64,000 nt of DNA from Sporomusaceae bacterium. Its GTDB lineage: Bacteria > Bacillota > Negativicutes > Acidaminococcales > JAJUGR01. Position numbers and translations under genes: made by a program. The stretch spans positions 48,118-112,117 of the forward strand of contig JAJUGR010000001.1 in the NCBI GenBank assembly GCA_029265905.1, written 5' to 3'. Below the pieces are notes generated by a model. That model was given only the letters and a program-made list of their open reading frames with translations, was not told the DNA's origin and ran no database searches. Shown here piece after piece: positions 34,588 to 42,148 of this stretch (positions are counted from its first letter, which is position 1; each line of letters begins with the position of its first letter).

Positions 34588-35848
34588 AAAGCTTCGCTTG
34601 CAGTTTATTGTCGTAAATGCGGTGATTATCATCGTCCTGTTCACGCTGCTGGCGGCGGCTTCCTGGTTTTATCTGCAAGAGCGCATCATAGATCGCACCG
34701 CCCATATTGCGGAAAAAGTAATGTGCGACAGGGACGCTGGGGTGATGCGCCCACCGCCGCCGCCGGGCAAAGGCGACCCCTTTTGGTTTCCACTGCCGGC
34801 GCACAATGCCGAGCCGATGCTGCCGCCCTTTTTTGTCGTACCGGTCGATCCGGCGGGCGGAATCCAGGATTACACGCATATGAACCGCTTCAGCCAAGGT
34901 GCGGTTGACGAATTGACCGCGCGCGTGTTGGCCGCGCCGGCGGAGCAAGGGCAGTTTCAGATCGGCGACCGCCATTATTATTATGCGCGCATGGTGCGCC
35001 AATCTGCGCCCGGCGAGATGGTCTTTGTCCTGGACATGGAGCGGGATCGCGCCATGATGCTGGAGTTCATCGGCATTTTGCTCTTGGCGGGCGTCGTCTG
35101 CCTGCTGCTGTCCATCCTGGGCAGCATTTTTTTGGGCAACCGGGCGATCCAGCCGATTTGCAAAGCCTGGCAGCAGCAAAAAAACTTTCTGGCCGACGCA
35201 TCCCATGAATTGCGCACGCCGCTGACGGTCATCGGGACAAACCTGGAAATCGTGCTCGACAACCACCGTGAAACCGTCGCCAGCCAGGTCAACTGGCTGC
35301 GCAATATTCAAGAAGAGACGGCCCACATGAGTTCTTTGGTGGACGGTTTGCTGTTTTTAGCCCGCACGGACGCCAACCAGGAGGTGCTGGAGCTGCGGCC
35401 GTTTTGCCTGCGGCAAGCGGTGGCCAGCACGGTTGGCGCGCTGATGCCTGCCGCCCTGTCAAAAGGCGTGCAGTTGTCATTGAAGATTGACGAGGGGAAA
35501 TTGCCTTATTGCGGAGATGAAAGGCTGCTGCGTCAAGTGGTGGGGATTTTGCTTGACAATGCCATCCGGCACACGCCAAAAGGCGGCGCTGTGATAGTCA
35601 GCGTCAGCAAACAAGAGAATAAAATGCTTATTTGCGTGGCCGATAACGGCGAGGGGATCAAAGCCGAGAGCCTGCCGCATATTTTTAACCGCTTCTATCA
35701 AGGCGATGAGGCGCACGCCAACGGCAAGGCGGGATTGGGGCTGGCGATCGCCAAGAGCATCGTTGAGCGGCACGGCGGAACAATCCGCGCCGCCAGCGCG
35801 CCCGCCGTGGAGACCCGGTTTTACGTCGACTTGCCGATTGAACAATAA
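34577..35848 (+). CDS. Sensor histidine kinase
   Basis: A 423-residue inner-membrane kinase. Two membrane segments (about 8-28 and 158-185) bracket a periplasmic sensor domain containing a proline run (RPPPPPGKGDPF). The phospho-acceptor is H210 in ADASHELRTPLT, and the ATPase core has LLDNAIRHTP, DNGEGIKAES and GLGLAIAKSIVERHGG. There is little room for a HAMP linker between the second helix and the H-box. ATG 34577 (or 34580) overlaps the regulator's end. Ligand unknown. Confidence 0.92.
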   Translation: MMLKKLRLQFIVVNAVIIIVLFTLLAAASWFYLQERIIDRTAHIAEKVMCDRDAGVMRPPPPPGKGDPFWFPLPAHNAEPMLPPFFVVPVDPAGGIQDYTHMNRFSQGAVDELTARVLAAPAEQGQFQIGDRHYYYARMVRQSAPGEMVFVLDMERDRAMMLEFIGILLLAGVVCLLLSILGSIFLGNRAIQPICKAWQQQKNFLADASHELRTPLTVIGTNLEIVLDNHRETVASQVNWLRNIQEETAHMSSLVDGLLFLARTDANQEVLELRPFCLRQAVASTVGALMPAALSKGVQLSLKIDEGKLPYCGDERLLRQVVGILLDNAIRHTPKGGAVIVSVSKQENKMLICVADNGEGIKAESLPHIFNRFYQGDEAHANGKAGLGLAIAKSIVERHGGTIRAASAPAVETRFYVDLPIEQ

Positions 35849-35874
35849 GAACTAGCAGGGGTGGGGGGAGAAAC

Positions 35875-36546
35875 ATGGTAGAAAACAGTCGCGGTAAAAT
35901 TTATCTAGTTGACGAAGACAACAGCTTTTGCCAAGTGGCGGCATTCTGTCTTGAGCAGGAGGGCTGGCAGGTCAAGAGCTTTGCGGCGCAGGACAGTCCG
36001 CAGTCGTATCTGAACGATCACCCGAAACTGTGGATTTTGGATGCGGACAGCACGATCGGTTTTGACATGCTGCGTTGTGTGAAAAAGCATACGCCCAATG
36101 TGCCGGTTTTACTGACAGCCGACCGGGAAAACCTGATCGACCGGGCTTTGGGGCTGGAGCTTGGTTGTCAGGATATGGTGCTGAAGCCTTTTTCGCCGCG
36201 CGAGATGGTGCTCAGGGTCAAACGCATTTTGACAAACGAACCGGAGCGGGATTTGCTGCGGTCGGAAGATTCGCTGCAGGATTATGTCATTCACTGGCAG
36301 GAGCGCGTGGTGCTGGATGGGGATCAGCCGGTGCCGCTGACCAGCAAAGAGTTTTTGCTGCTCGAATACCTGTACCGCTATCGGGGTGCGGCGCTGTCGC
36401 GCGAGCAAATTTTAGAGCAGGTCTGGGGCGAGGGGTACTATGGTTCGGAACGGGTTGTGGACGATCTGGTGCGCCGCATGCGCCGCAAACTCGGGCGGCT
36501 GCGGGTGGAAACGTTGTACGGGTTCGGCTACCGCTTGAGCATGTGA
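35875..36546 (+). CDS. Orphan OmpR-family response regulator
   Basis: A 223-residue receiver plus winged-helix protein. The likely phospho-acceptor is D56 (LWILDADS), the acidic pair DED is at 13-15, and the lysine is in DMVLKPFSP. The DNA-binding domain includes LTSKEFLLLEYLYRY and VVDDLVRRMRRKLG. It lies 26 nt after the kinase, so it may be a third member of that operon, giving one kinase and two regulators. A terminator follows. Confidence 0.88.
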   Translation: MVENSRGKIYLVDEDNSFCQVAAFCLEQEGWQVKSFAAQDSPQSYLNDHPKLWILDADSTIGFDMLRCVKKHTPNVPVLLTADRENLIDRALGLELGCQDMVLKPFSPREMVLRVKRILTNEPERDLLRSEDSLQDYVIHWQERVVLDGDQPVPLTSKEFLLLEYLYRYRGAALSREQILEQVWGEGYYGSERVVDDLVRRMRRKLGRLRVETLYGFGYRLSM

Positions 36547-36570
36547 AGGAAAATACATAGAGTGATGGTA

Positions 36571-36611
36571 AAGCCCCGTTGGCTGGGATTCCGGCCGATA
36601 GGGCTTTTTTT
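36571..36611 (+). terminator. Terminator of the two-component operon
   Basis: AAGCCC (36571-36576) pairs with GGGCTT (36601-36606), with internal GGC/GCC pairing, followed by seven T. Confidence 0.82.
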
Positions 36612-36853
36612 GTCGGTGGCTGAGTTGCTTTTCTTTGCTTCTAAGGAAAATCAAAGGCAAAGCGATTACAATGAATTCGATAGTATAATTTGTCAGCCTG
36701 CTGTCAGCCGTTTGTCATAATGGGCCGATTGCCCGGGTTGCTTCCCGGACGCCGACGTGTGGGGGGAGCTGCCGACCGGCTAGCGGGATTCGCCGCAAGT
36801 CGCGACACAACAGCTGCTGCATGCTGCCTGACAAAAACAAACAGAAAAGACAA

Positions 36854-36925
36854 GGATGATTCGAACAAGCCGAACACAGCCCGCAGGACGCGAAGCTGGT
36901 TAGGTTTCTTTGGGTCGTCTTTTCT
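36854..36925 (+). ncRNA. AGGAC-loop hairpin 1 (csrA1 leader)
   Basis: Long interrupted stem GATGATTC (36855-36862) with GGGTCGTC (36912-36919), then AAGCC/GGTTT and AGC/GCT, capped by CGC-AGGAC-GCG with the loop at 36885-36889. A short T tract (CTTTTCT) follows. GGA in a hairpin loop is the classical CsrA-binding feature. The loop GGA lies 50 nt before the GGA of the csrA1 ribosome-binding site. The sequence 36612-36853 upstream holds a TATAAT at 36684 and no gene. Confidence 0.65.
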
Positions 36926-36944
36926 ATTTCAAGGGGGAGGAAAT

Positions 36945-37112
36945 ATGCTGGTATTGGGCAGAAAGCCGGGCGAATACGTGATGATCGGCCAGGACATCAT
37001 GGTCAAGGTCATCAAGAGCGAAGAAGGCGACCTGCGCTTGGCGATCGACGCGCCGCGCAGCGTCAACATCGTCCGCGGCGAGCTCTACGAGCGGCAGAAG
37101 CAGACGGGCTGA
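36945..37112 (+). CDS. csrA: Carbon storage regulator CsrA, copy 1
   Basis: A 55-residue RNA-binding CsrA protein, which binds GGA-containing hairpins and usually blocks translation. The family start MLVLGRKPGEYVMIG and the RNA-contacting VNIVRGELYER near the C-terminus are intact. It is shorter than many CsrA proteins (about 60-75 residues). ATG 36945 follows GGGGGAGG. Copy 2 lies 195 bp downstream and differs at only three positions over the first 49 residues, then in the tail. Confidence 0.95.
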   Translation: MLVLGRKPGEYVMIGQDIMVKVIKSEEGDLRLAIDAPRSVNIVRGELYERQKQTG

Positions 37113-37142
37113 CGGACACGAAAAAATTTTTTCAAAAGCGCT

Positions 37143-37169
37143 TAAGTGTTGCGCAAAACGCTACGATAA
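37143..37169 (+). promoter_or_regulatory. Candidate sigma-28 (flagellar) promoter for csrA2
   Basis: TAAGTGTT (37143-37150), 11-bp spacer, TACGATAA (37162-37169) compared with the sigma-28 consensus TAAAGTTT-N11-GCCGATAA. A sigma-A-like pair (TTGCGC and TATAAT at 37171-37176) overlaps, so either or both could be used. Confidence 0.5.
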
Positions 37170-37216
37170 CTATAATGACAGCGTAAAACACCCATGAAAT
37201 TACATAAAAACACAGG

Positions 37217-37293
37217 GACGATTCAAGATGCCAAGCTTGCCTGCAGGACGCAGGCGGTGGTTTGGCGCCTTTGAATCGTCTTTTCTGTTTTTC
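37217..37293 (+). ncRNA. AGGAC-loop hairpin 2 (csrA2 leader)
   Basis: A perfect 10-bp outer stem GACGATTCAA (37217-37226) with TTGAATCGTC (37271-37280), a CCAA/TTGG middle, and a perfect 6-bp apical stem GCCTGC/GCAGGC closing the loop AGGAC (37245-37249). A T-rich run (TTTTCTGTTTTT) follows. The loop GGA is again exactly 50 nt before the GGA of the csrA2 ribosome-binding site. Confidence 0.75.
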
Positions 37294-37307
37294 AAGGAGG
37301 AAAAATT

Positions 37308-37481
37308 ATGCTGGTATTAGGCAGAAAACCGGGTGAATATGTGATGATCGGCCAGGACGTTATGGTCAAGGTCATCAAGAGTGAGGACGGCGACCTGCGC
37401 TTGGCGATCGACGCGCCGCGCAGCGTCAACATCGTCCGCGGCGAGCTTTGGGAGAGCCAGCGGGCGCGCCTGTCAGTCTAG
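37308..37481 (+). CDS. csrA: Carbon storage regulator CsrA, copy 2
   Basis: A 57-residue CsrA. Relative to copy 1 the changes are I18V, E27D and Y48W plus a different last eight or so residues (ending ARLSV). The core DNA is also nearly identical, with long unbroken identity around 37386-37446, indicating recent duplication or gene conversion. ATG 37308 follows AAGGAGG. The gene is followed by the third AGGAC hairpin and then flagellin. Confidence 0.95.
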   Translation: MLVLGRKPGEYVMIGQDVMVKVIKSEDGDLRLAIDAPRSVNIVRGELWESQRARLSV

Positions 37482-37502
37482 GCAACTAAAACAAGCATTC
37501 AG

Positions 37503-37569
37503 GGACGAGAGCATTTGCCGCACCCGGCAGGACGCCGGTTTTGCGCGGCAGATGGGCTCGTCCTTTTTT
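37503..37569 (+). ncRNA. AGGAC-loop hairpin 3 (after csrA2, before fliC)
   Basis: Outer stem GGACGAG (37503-37509) with CTCGTCC (37557-37563), middle TGCCGC/GCGGCA, apical CCGGC/GCCGG around the loop AGGAC (37529-37533), then six T. It is a convincing terminator for csrA2 as well as a possible CsrA-binding RNA. Confidence 0.75.
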
Positions 37570-37635
37570 GCTTGCGCCGATTGCCGCCTATTCTTTGATA
37601 ATAAGCCGAGTGGCCATGAGGCTTGTTATAAATAA

Positions 37636-37675
37636 CGGTGAAAACGGAAGTTCACCGAATAACAAAACACGGAGG
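37636..37675 (+). promoter_or_regulatory. Flagellin leader: GGA-loop hairpin and GGAGG ribosome-binding site
   Basis: CGGTGAA (37636-37642) pairs perfectly with TTCACCG (37651-37657) around a loop AACGGAAG that exposes GGA. The ribosome-binding site CACGGAGG ends 8 nt before the flagellin ATG. A hairpin site plus a second site over the ribosome-binding site is the arrangement by which CsrA represses hag in Bacillus subtilis. Confidence 0.65.
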
Positions 37676-37683
37676 TTTTAACC

Positions 37684-38583
37684 ATGATTATCAACCACAA
37701 CCTGGCATCGATGAACACCCTGAACGCGCTGGCGAAAAACGAAAGCGCCACCAACTCTTCGCTGGCGAAATTGTCCTCTGGCTTGCGCATCAACAGCGCT
37801 GCCGATGACGCGGCCGGCTTGGCAATTTCCGAGCAAATGCGCGGCCAGATCCGCGGCTTAGATCAAGCGTCTTCAAATGCGCAAGATGGCATTTCATTGA
37901 TTCAAACGGCCGAGGGTGCGTTGAGTGAAACAACTGATATCCTGCAACGCATGCGTGAATTGGCTGTGCAGTCGGCTACTGACACCAACACCGACAATGA
38001 TCGCGCCGAAATTCAAAAAGAGGTCGACGAGCTGGCCAAAGAAATTACCCGCATTGCCAACGACACGCAATTTAATACGAAGAGCCTGTTGACGGGTGCG
38101 GCTGACACAGCTGCCGGCGGCGCAAGCTTAACGTTCCAAATCGGTGCCAACGAAGGGCAAAACATCACGCTCGCCATTGGTGCGATGGATGCGAAAACGC
38201 TGGGCGTTGATGACGGAACTGGTTCAGCAGCAGTCGTTGCCAACGATGGCAGTGTCACTACGGCCGCCTCAGCGACTGCCGGCATTGACGTGTCTTCTCA
38301 GACGGCGGCAGATGGCGCCATTACAACGATTGATGATGCGATCAGTACTGTTTCCAGCGAACGGGCGAAGCTTGGCGCGTACCAAAATCGCTTGGAGCAT
38401 ACGATCAACAACCTCGAAACTTCCTCTGAAAACCTGAGCTCGGCCGAATCGCGGATCCGCGACGTCGACATGGCGGCGGAAATGGCGACCTACCAGAAGA
38501 ACAGCGTGCTGCAGCAGGCGGCGCAAGCGATGCTCGCGCAAGCCAACCAGCAGCCGCAGCAAGTGCTTTCCCTGCTGCAATAA
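37684..38583 (+). CDS. fliC: Flagellin
   Basis: A 299-residue flagellin, the filament subunit, secreted by the flagellar export apparatus. Conserved D0/D1 N-terminus (MIINHNLASMNTLNALAKN; SSGLRINSAADDAAGLAISE) and C-terminus (RIRDVDMAAEMATYQKNSV; AQANQQPQQVLSLLQ). The central variable part is short (about residues 140-215, Ala/Thr-rich). It follows two csrA genes and has a probable CsrA-controlled leader. A strong terminator follows, so it is expressed apart from flgD. Confidence 0.97.
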   Translation: MIINHNLASMNTLNALAKNESATNSSLAKLSSGLRINSAADDAAGLAISEQMRGQIRGLDQASSNAQDGISLIQTAEGALSETTDILQRMRELAVQSATDTNTDNDRAEIQKEVDELAKEITRIANDTQFNTKSLLTGAADTAAGGASLTFQIGANEGQNITLAIGAMDAKTLGVDDGTGSAAVVANDGSVTTAASATAGIDVSSQTAADGAITTIDDAISTVSSERAKLGAYQNRLEHTINNLETSSENLSSAESRIRDVDMAAEMATYQKNSVLQQAAQAMLAQANQQPQQVLSLLQ

Positions 38584-38610
38584 GGCGGTACAGGGGCATA
38601 GGAATTCTTT

Positions 38611-38648
38611 GCAGAGCCAGAGACAGGTCTCTGGCTCTGCTTTCTTTT
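38611..38648 (+). terminator. Flagellin terminator
   Basis: GCAGAGCCAGAGAC (38611-38624) pairs with GTCTCTGGCTCTGC (38627-38640), then TTTCTTTT: a very stable hairpin suited to an abundant transcript. Confidence 0.92.
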
Positions 38649-38705
38649 GCCAATAGGCCGGTAACGGCTTATGAATAAATGGACACTACATAAGGAGGCG
38701 TTTTT

Positions 38706-39146
38706 ATGTCTACAACCAGTTCCGTGAGCTCAAGCTACTGGATTACCCCAACCAGCACCGACAGCACGACGGCCACGACGGGGACCAGCGACATCGGCAA
38801 CTTCGAGACGTTCCTGCAGCTCTTGGCGACCGAACTGCAGAACCAGGACCCGACCGACCCGGTCAGCAACACGGAGTACGTGTCGCAGATCGCCCAATTC
38901 AACTCCCTGTCGCAGCTCGAAGCGATCAGCACCGGCATGGAGGCTTACCAGGCCTATTCGATGATCGGAACGACGGTCAGCTATTCGACGACCGACTCCA
39001 GCGGCGCGACCACCACCTCAACCGGCACGGTGAATTCGGTCATCATCGACGGCGACAATTTGTACCTGTCCGTAGACGGCACATCGGTCAGCCTCGACAA
39101 CGTGACGAAAGTATCGGTCGATTCGAGTGCGGCCGCGACGGCCTAA
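38706..39146 (+). CDS. flgD: Flagellar hook-capping protein FlgD (short form)
   Basis: A 146-residue FlgD, scaffold for hook assembly. The conserved FLQLLATELQNQDPTDPVSN and YVSQIAQFNSLSQLEAI stretch (residues about 36-75) is diagnostic. The N-terminus is Ser/Thr-rich. It lacks the larger tudor/FnIII-like C-terminal part of longer FlgD proteins, keeping about 60 residues of beta-rich sequence. ATG follows AAGGAGG. Hook protein FlgE comes next. Confidence 0.9.
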   Translation: MSTTSSVSSSYWITPTSTDSTTATTGTSDIGNFETFLQLLATELQNQDPTDPVSNTEYVSQIAQFNSLSQLEAISTGMEAYQAYSMIGTTVSYSTTDSSGATTTSTGTVNSVIIDGDNLYLSVDGTSVSLDNVTKVSVDSSAAATA

Positions 39147-39255
39147 CAACCGGACGCCGGTTCAACCGAAGAGACAACGCTAAGCAGCCGGACCCTGAAT
39201 GGGAGGCTGACTTCTATTTCCGAACGACAGACGAAATAGATTCAGGAGGGTGTTT

Positions 39256-40632
39256 ATGTCAACAGCCATGTTCGCCGGCGTGTCCGGCTTGAAATCGCAG
39301 CAAACGAAGCTCGACGTGATCGGCAACAACATCGCCAATATCAGCACGACGGGCTACAAGAGCCAAAGCGTGTCCTTCAGCGACATCCTCAGCCAGACGC
39401 TCAGTTCGGCGACCGCGCCGAGCACCACCTCCAGCCGCGGCGGCACGAACGCCATCCAGGTCGGCCTGGGGGTGACGGTGTCCTCGGTGTCGACCAACAT
39501 GGACACGGGCAGCACCGAGACGACCGGCAACGACATGGACGTGTCGATCGGCGGCGACGGCTTTTTCATCGTCCAGGGCGGCACGACGGGCAACTACCAA
39601 TTTACGCGCGCCGGCAATTTCGGCGTCGACTCGAACGGCAACCTGACGGTCAACGGCTTGACTGTCTGCGGCTGGCAGGAGTACTCGACCGATACGGACG
39701 GCACCTACACGTACAATACGCAAAAAACCGTCGAGCCGATCAACCTGTTCTCTGACAGCATCAACGGCAACAAAAAGGTGATCGCGCCGGCCGCCACTGA
39801 GACGGCGACGCTGTCCGGCACGCTCTTGCCGACCGAGGACGCGCAGGGCACGGCCCTGACGACGATCGGGACCAGCCCGACCGACACGGACTCGACGACC
39901 ACGATGACCGTCTACGACACGCAGGGCAACAGCTACGACGTCCAGGTCAAGCTGACGAAATGCTACACCGACACGACGACCGGCGGCACGACCTCCGGTT
40001 ATACTTCTTGGTACTGGGAGGCGGCCTCGTCCGACTCCGACCTGGCAGTCGGCACGCCGGCCAGCGGCTATATCGCCTTTGACAGCGACGGCAAGCTGGT
40101 GACGACGGACACGACCAACTTCTCCACGACGCCGTCGATTACCCTGACGCCGGCTTCTTCGATCGGCGCCAGCGCCTTCACCGTCGCGCTGGACATGAGC
40201 GGGCTTTCCTCTTATACGTCAACCAGCAGTTCTTCGTCCTCCGTCACGGCGACGACCGACGGCTACGCCTCCGGCGAGCTGCAGGGCGTAGCGATCGGCA
40301 CGGACGGCGTGATCACCGGCACGTACAGCAACGGGCAAAAGCAGCCGCTGGCGATGCTGGCCTTAGCCAATTTCACCAACCCAGAAGGATTGGAAAAAAT
40401 CGGCACCAACCTCTACGCGACAACGGTCAACTCCGGCTCCTTCACGGGCGGCGTGGCGGCCGGTTCAAGCGGCACCGGCACGCTCAGCTCGGGCACGCTG
40501 GAGGGCTCGAACGTCGATTTGGCGCAGGAATTCAGCAACATGATGATCACGCAGCGCGCCTACCAGGCGAACAGCAAGATCATCACGACGTCGGATGAAA
40601 TGATGGAAACGCTGATCAATTTGAAACGTTAG
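39256..40632 (+). CDS. flgE: Flagellar hook protein FlgE
   Basis: A 458-residue hook protein. N-terminal rod/hook motif AMFAGVSGLKSQQTKLDVIG and NNIANISTTGYKSQ; C-terminal LAQEFSNMMITQRAYQANSK typical of FlgE/FlgG proteins. The central domain is rich in Thr, Ser and Gly. ATG 39256 follows AGGAGGG; in-frame starts at 39250 and 39253 are too near the site. Downstream flgK begins 9 nt later. Confidence 0.92.
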   Translation: MSTAMFAGVSGLKSQQTKLDVIGNNIANISTTGYKSQSVSFSDILSQTLSSATAPSTTSSRGGTNAIQVGLGVTVSSVSTNMDTGSTETTGNDMDVSIGGDGFFIVQGGTTGNYQFTRAGNFGVDSNGNLTVNGLTVCGWQEYSTDTDGTYTYNTQKTVEPINLFSDSINGNKKVIAPAATETATLSGTLLPTEDAQGTALTTIGTSPTDTDSTTTMTVYDTQGNSYDVQVKLTKCYTDTTTGGTTSGYTSWYWEAASSDSDLAVGTPASGYIAFDSDGKLVTTDTTNFSTTPSITLTPASSIGASAFTVALDMSGLSSYTSTSSSSSSVTATTDGYASGELQGVAIGTDGVITGTYSNGQKQPLAMLALANFTNPEGLEKIGTNLYATTVNSGSFTGGVAAGSSGTGTLSSGTLEGSNVDLAQEFSNMMITQRAYQANSKIITTSDEMMETLINLKR

Positions 40633-40641
40633 GAGTAAAGT

Positions 40642-42117
40642 ATGGGCGCGACGTTCAACACGTATAATATTGCCACCACCGGCTTGTACGCCAGCCAGGC
40701 GGCGCTGACGACGGTGAGCACGAACCTGTCGAATGTGAACACGGACGGCTACTCGCGCCAGCGCGTCACGACCGCCGAGCAGAGCATCCTCTTATCCGGC
40801 GGGACGTCGCACGGCAGCGGGGTCGACGTCGAGGCGATTTCCCGCCTGCGCAGCAACTTTCTGGACAATACCTACCGCCAGGCGAACGCCAGCATGGAAT
40901 ATTTGAGCGCGAAAAACACAATGCTGGAGGACGCCCAGGCGCTGTTGAGCGAGTACGAGAGCTCCGACAGTTCGACCGACGGCGAATACGGCGTGCAGGC
41001 GATGGTCGAGGAATTTTTCAGCAGTTGGGAAACCCTGACGACCGATCCGTCAAGCCAAAGCGCGCGAAGCACGGTGGTGGAAAACGCCGTGGCGCTGGTA
41101 GAGACGCTCAGCGAGATCAACGAGCAGCTGACGGAGCTGCAAGATGACGCCGGCGACCGCCTCGCCGACGGTGTCGACACGCTGAATGATTTGGCAAAAC
41201 AGGTGGCGGCGCTCAACCTAAAAATCCTGCAGGCCAACAACAACGGCAGTTCGGCGAACGATTTGTCCGACCAGCGCGACGCCCTGCTGGACCAGATGTC
41301 GGCGCTGTCGAACATCAGCGTCGTGGAGGAGTCGAGCGGCATGGTCAACGTTACGATCGGCGGCGTGGCGCTCGTCCAGGGTCTGGCGACGCATCAACTG
41401 ACGGTGGCGCAAACGAGCGGGCAAACAACGGTCGCATGGGAAGGCTTGGGGTGCGCGGCCAACCTAGCCGGCGGCAGCCTGAAGGCCTATCTGGAAGAGG
41501 CGGACGCCAGCGGCGTAACGGCACTGAGCGGCACGGGCAGCGACAACTTCGCCACGGACGGCGACAGCTATCTGGCCACGCTGCGCCAGGGTCTGAACGA
41601 CCTCTTGACGACGGTCGCCGTGCAGGTCAACACGCTGCTGGCGGGAGGCGCGGATGCAAACGGCGACGCCGGCGCGGCGCTGTTTGTCAAAGTAGATGAC
41701 GCGCAGGCTTTTTCGCTCGGCAATATCCAGGTCAATCCAACCATTTCAAGTGACGTCGACAAACTGGCGGCCGGGACGAGCGGCGAAAGCGAAGACAACA
41801 CGGTCGCCGCGGCGATTATCGACCTGCAGGAGTCGGAGCTGTTCACCTGCGACGATCTGGCGATGAACCTGACTGACTTTTACCAGTCGCTGCTTTCCTG
41901 GGTTTCAACGACGGGCGATACGGTGGGCACCAATTACGATACGCAGAGCACGCTCCTGGCGCAGGCCGAAACGTCGCGCCAGTCGGTTTCCGCTGTTTCG
42001 CAGGACGAGGAATTGACCAAGATGATTACGTACCAGAACGCCTATAACGCCAGCGCGCGGGTTTTGAGCACGATCGACGGCCTGATCGGCGATTTGATCG
42101 AGGATTTGGGCGGCTGA
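40642..42117 (+). CDS. flgK: Flagellar hook-associated protein FlgK, paralogue 1
   Basis: A 491-residue hook-filament junction protein (HAP1). N-terminal IATTGLYASQAALTTVSTNL and NVNTDGYSRQRV; an internal helical region with LAKQVAALNLKILQANNNGS and DLSDQRDALLDQMS; C-terminal MITYQNAYNASARVLSTIDG. A second, divergent FlgK gene follows 31 bp downstream. Confidence 0.92.
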   Translation: MGATFNTYNIATTGLYASQAALTTVSTNLSNVNTDGYSRQRVTTAEQSILLSGGTSHGSGVDVEAISRLRSNFLDNTYRQANASMEYLSAKNTMLEDAQALLSEYESSDSSTDGEYGVQAMVEEFFSSWETLTTDPSSQSARSTVVENAVALVETLSEINEQLTELQDDAGDRLADGVDTLNDLAKQVAALNLKILQANNNGSSANDLSDQRDALLDQMSALSNISVVEESSGMVNVTIGGVALVQGLATHQLTVAQTSGQTTVAWEGLGCAANLAGGSLKAYLEEADASGVTALSGTGSDNFATDGDSYLATLRQGLNDLLTTVAVQVNTLLAGGADANGDAGAALFVKVDDAQAFSLGNIQVNPTISSDVDKLAAGTSGESEDNTVAAAIIDLQESELFTCDDLAMNLTDFYQSLLSWVSTTGDTVGTNYDTQSTLLAQAETSRQSVSAVSQDEELTKMITYQNAYNASARVLSTIDGLIGDLIEDLGG

Positions 42118-42148
42118 GCCCGGTTCCTAAAGGGGAGGTGAGGTCAGG

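Noticed and set aside
36854..37569. The three AGGAC hairpins as c-di-GMP riboswitches
   Set aside because: They contain GGACGC strings reminiscent of GEMM, but the two-stem GEMM core and its conserved GGGCAAACC-type segment are absent; each is one long hairpin.
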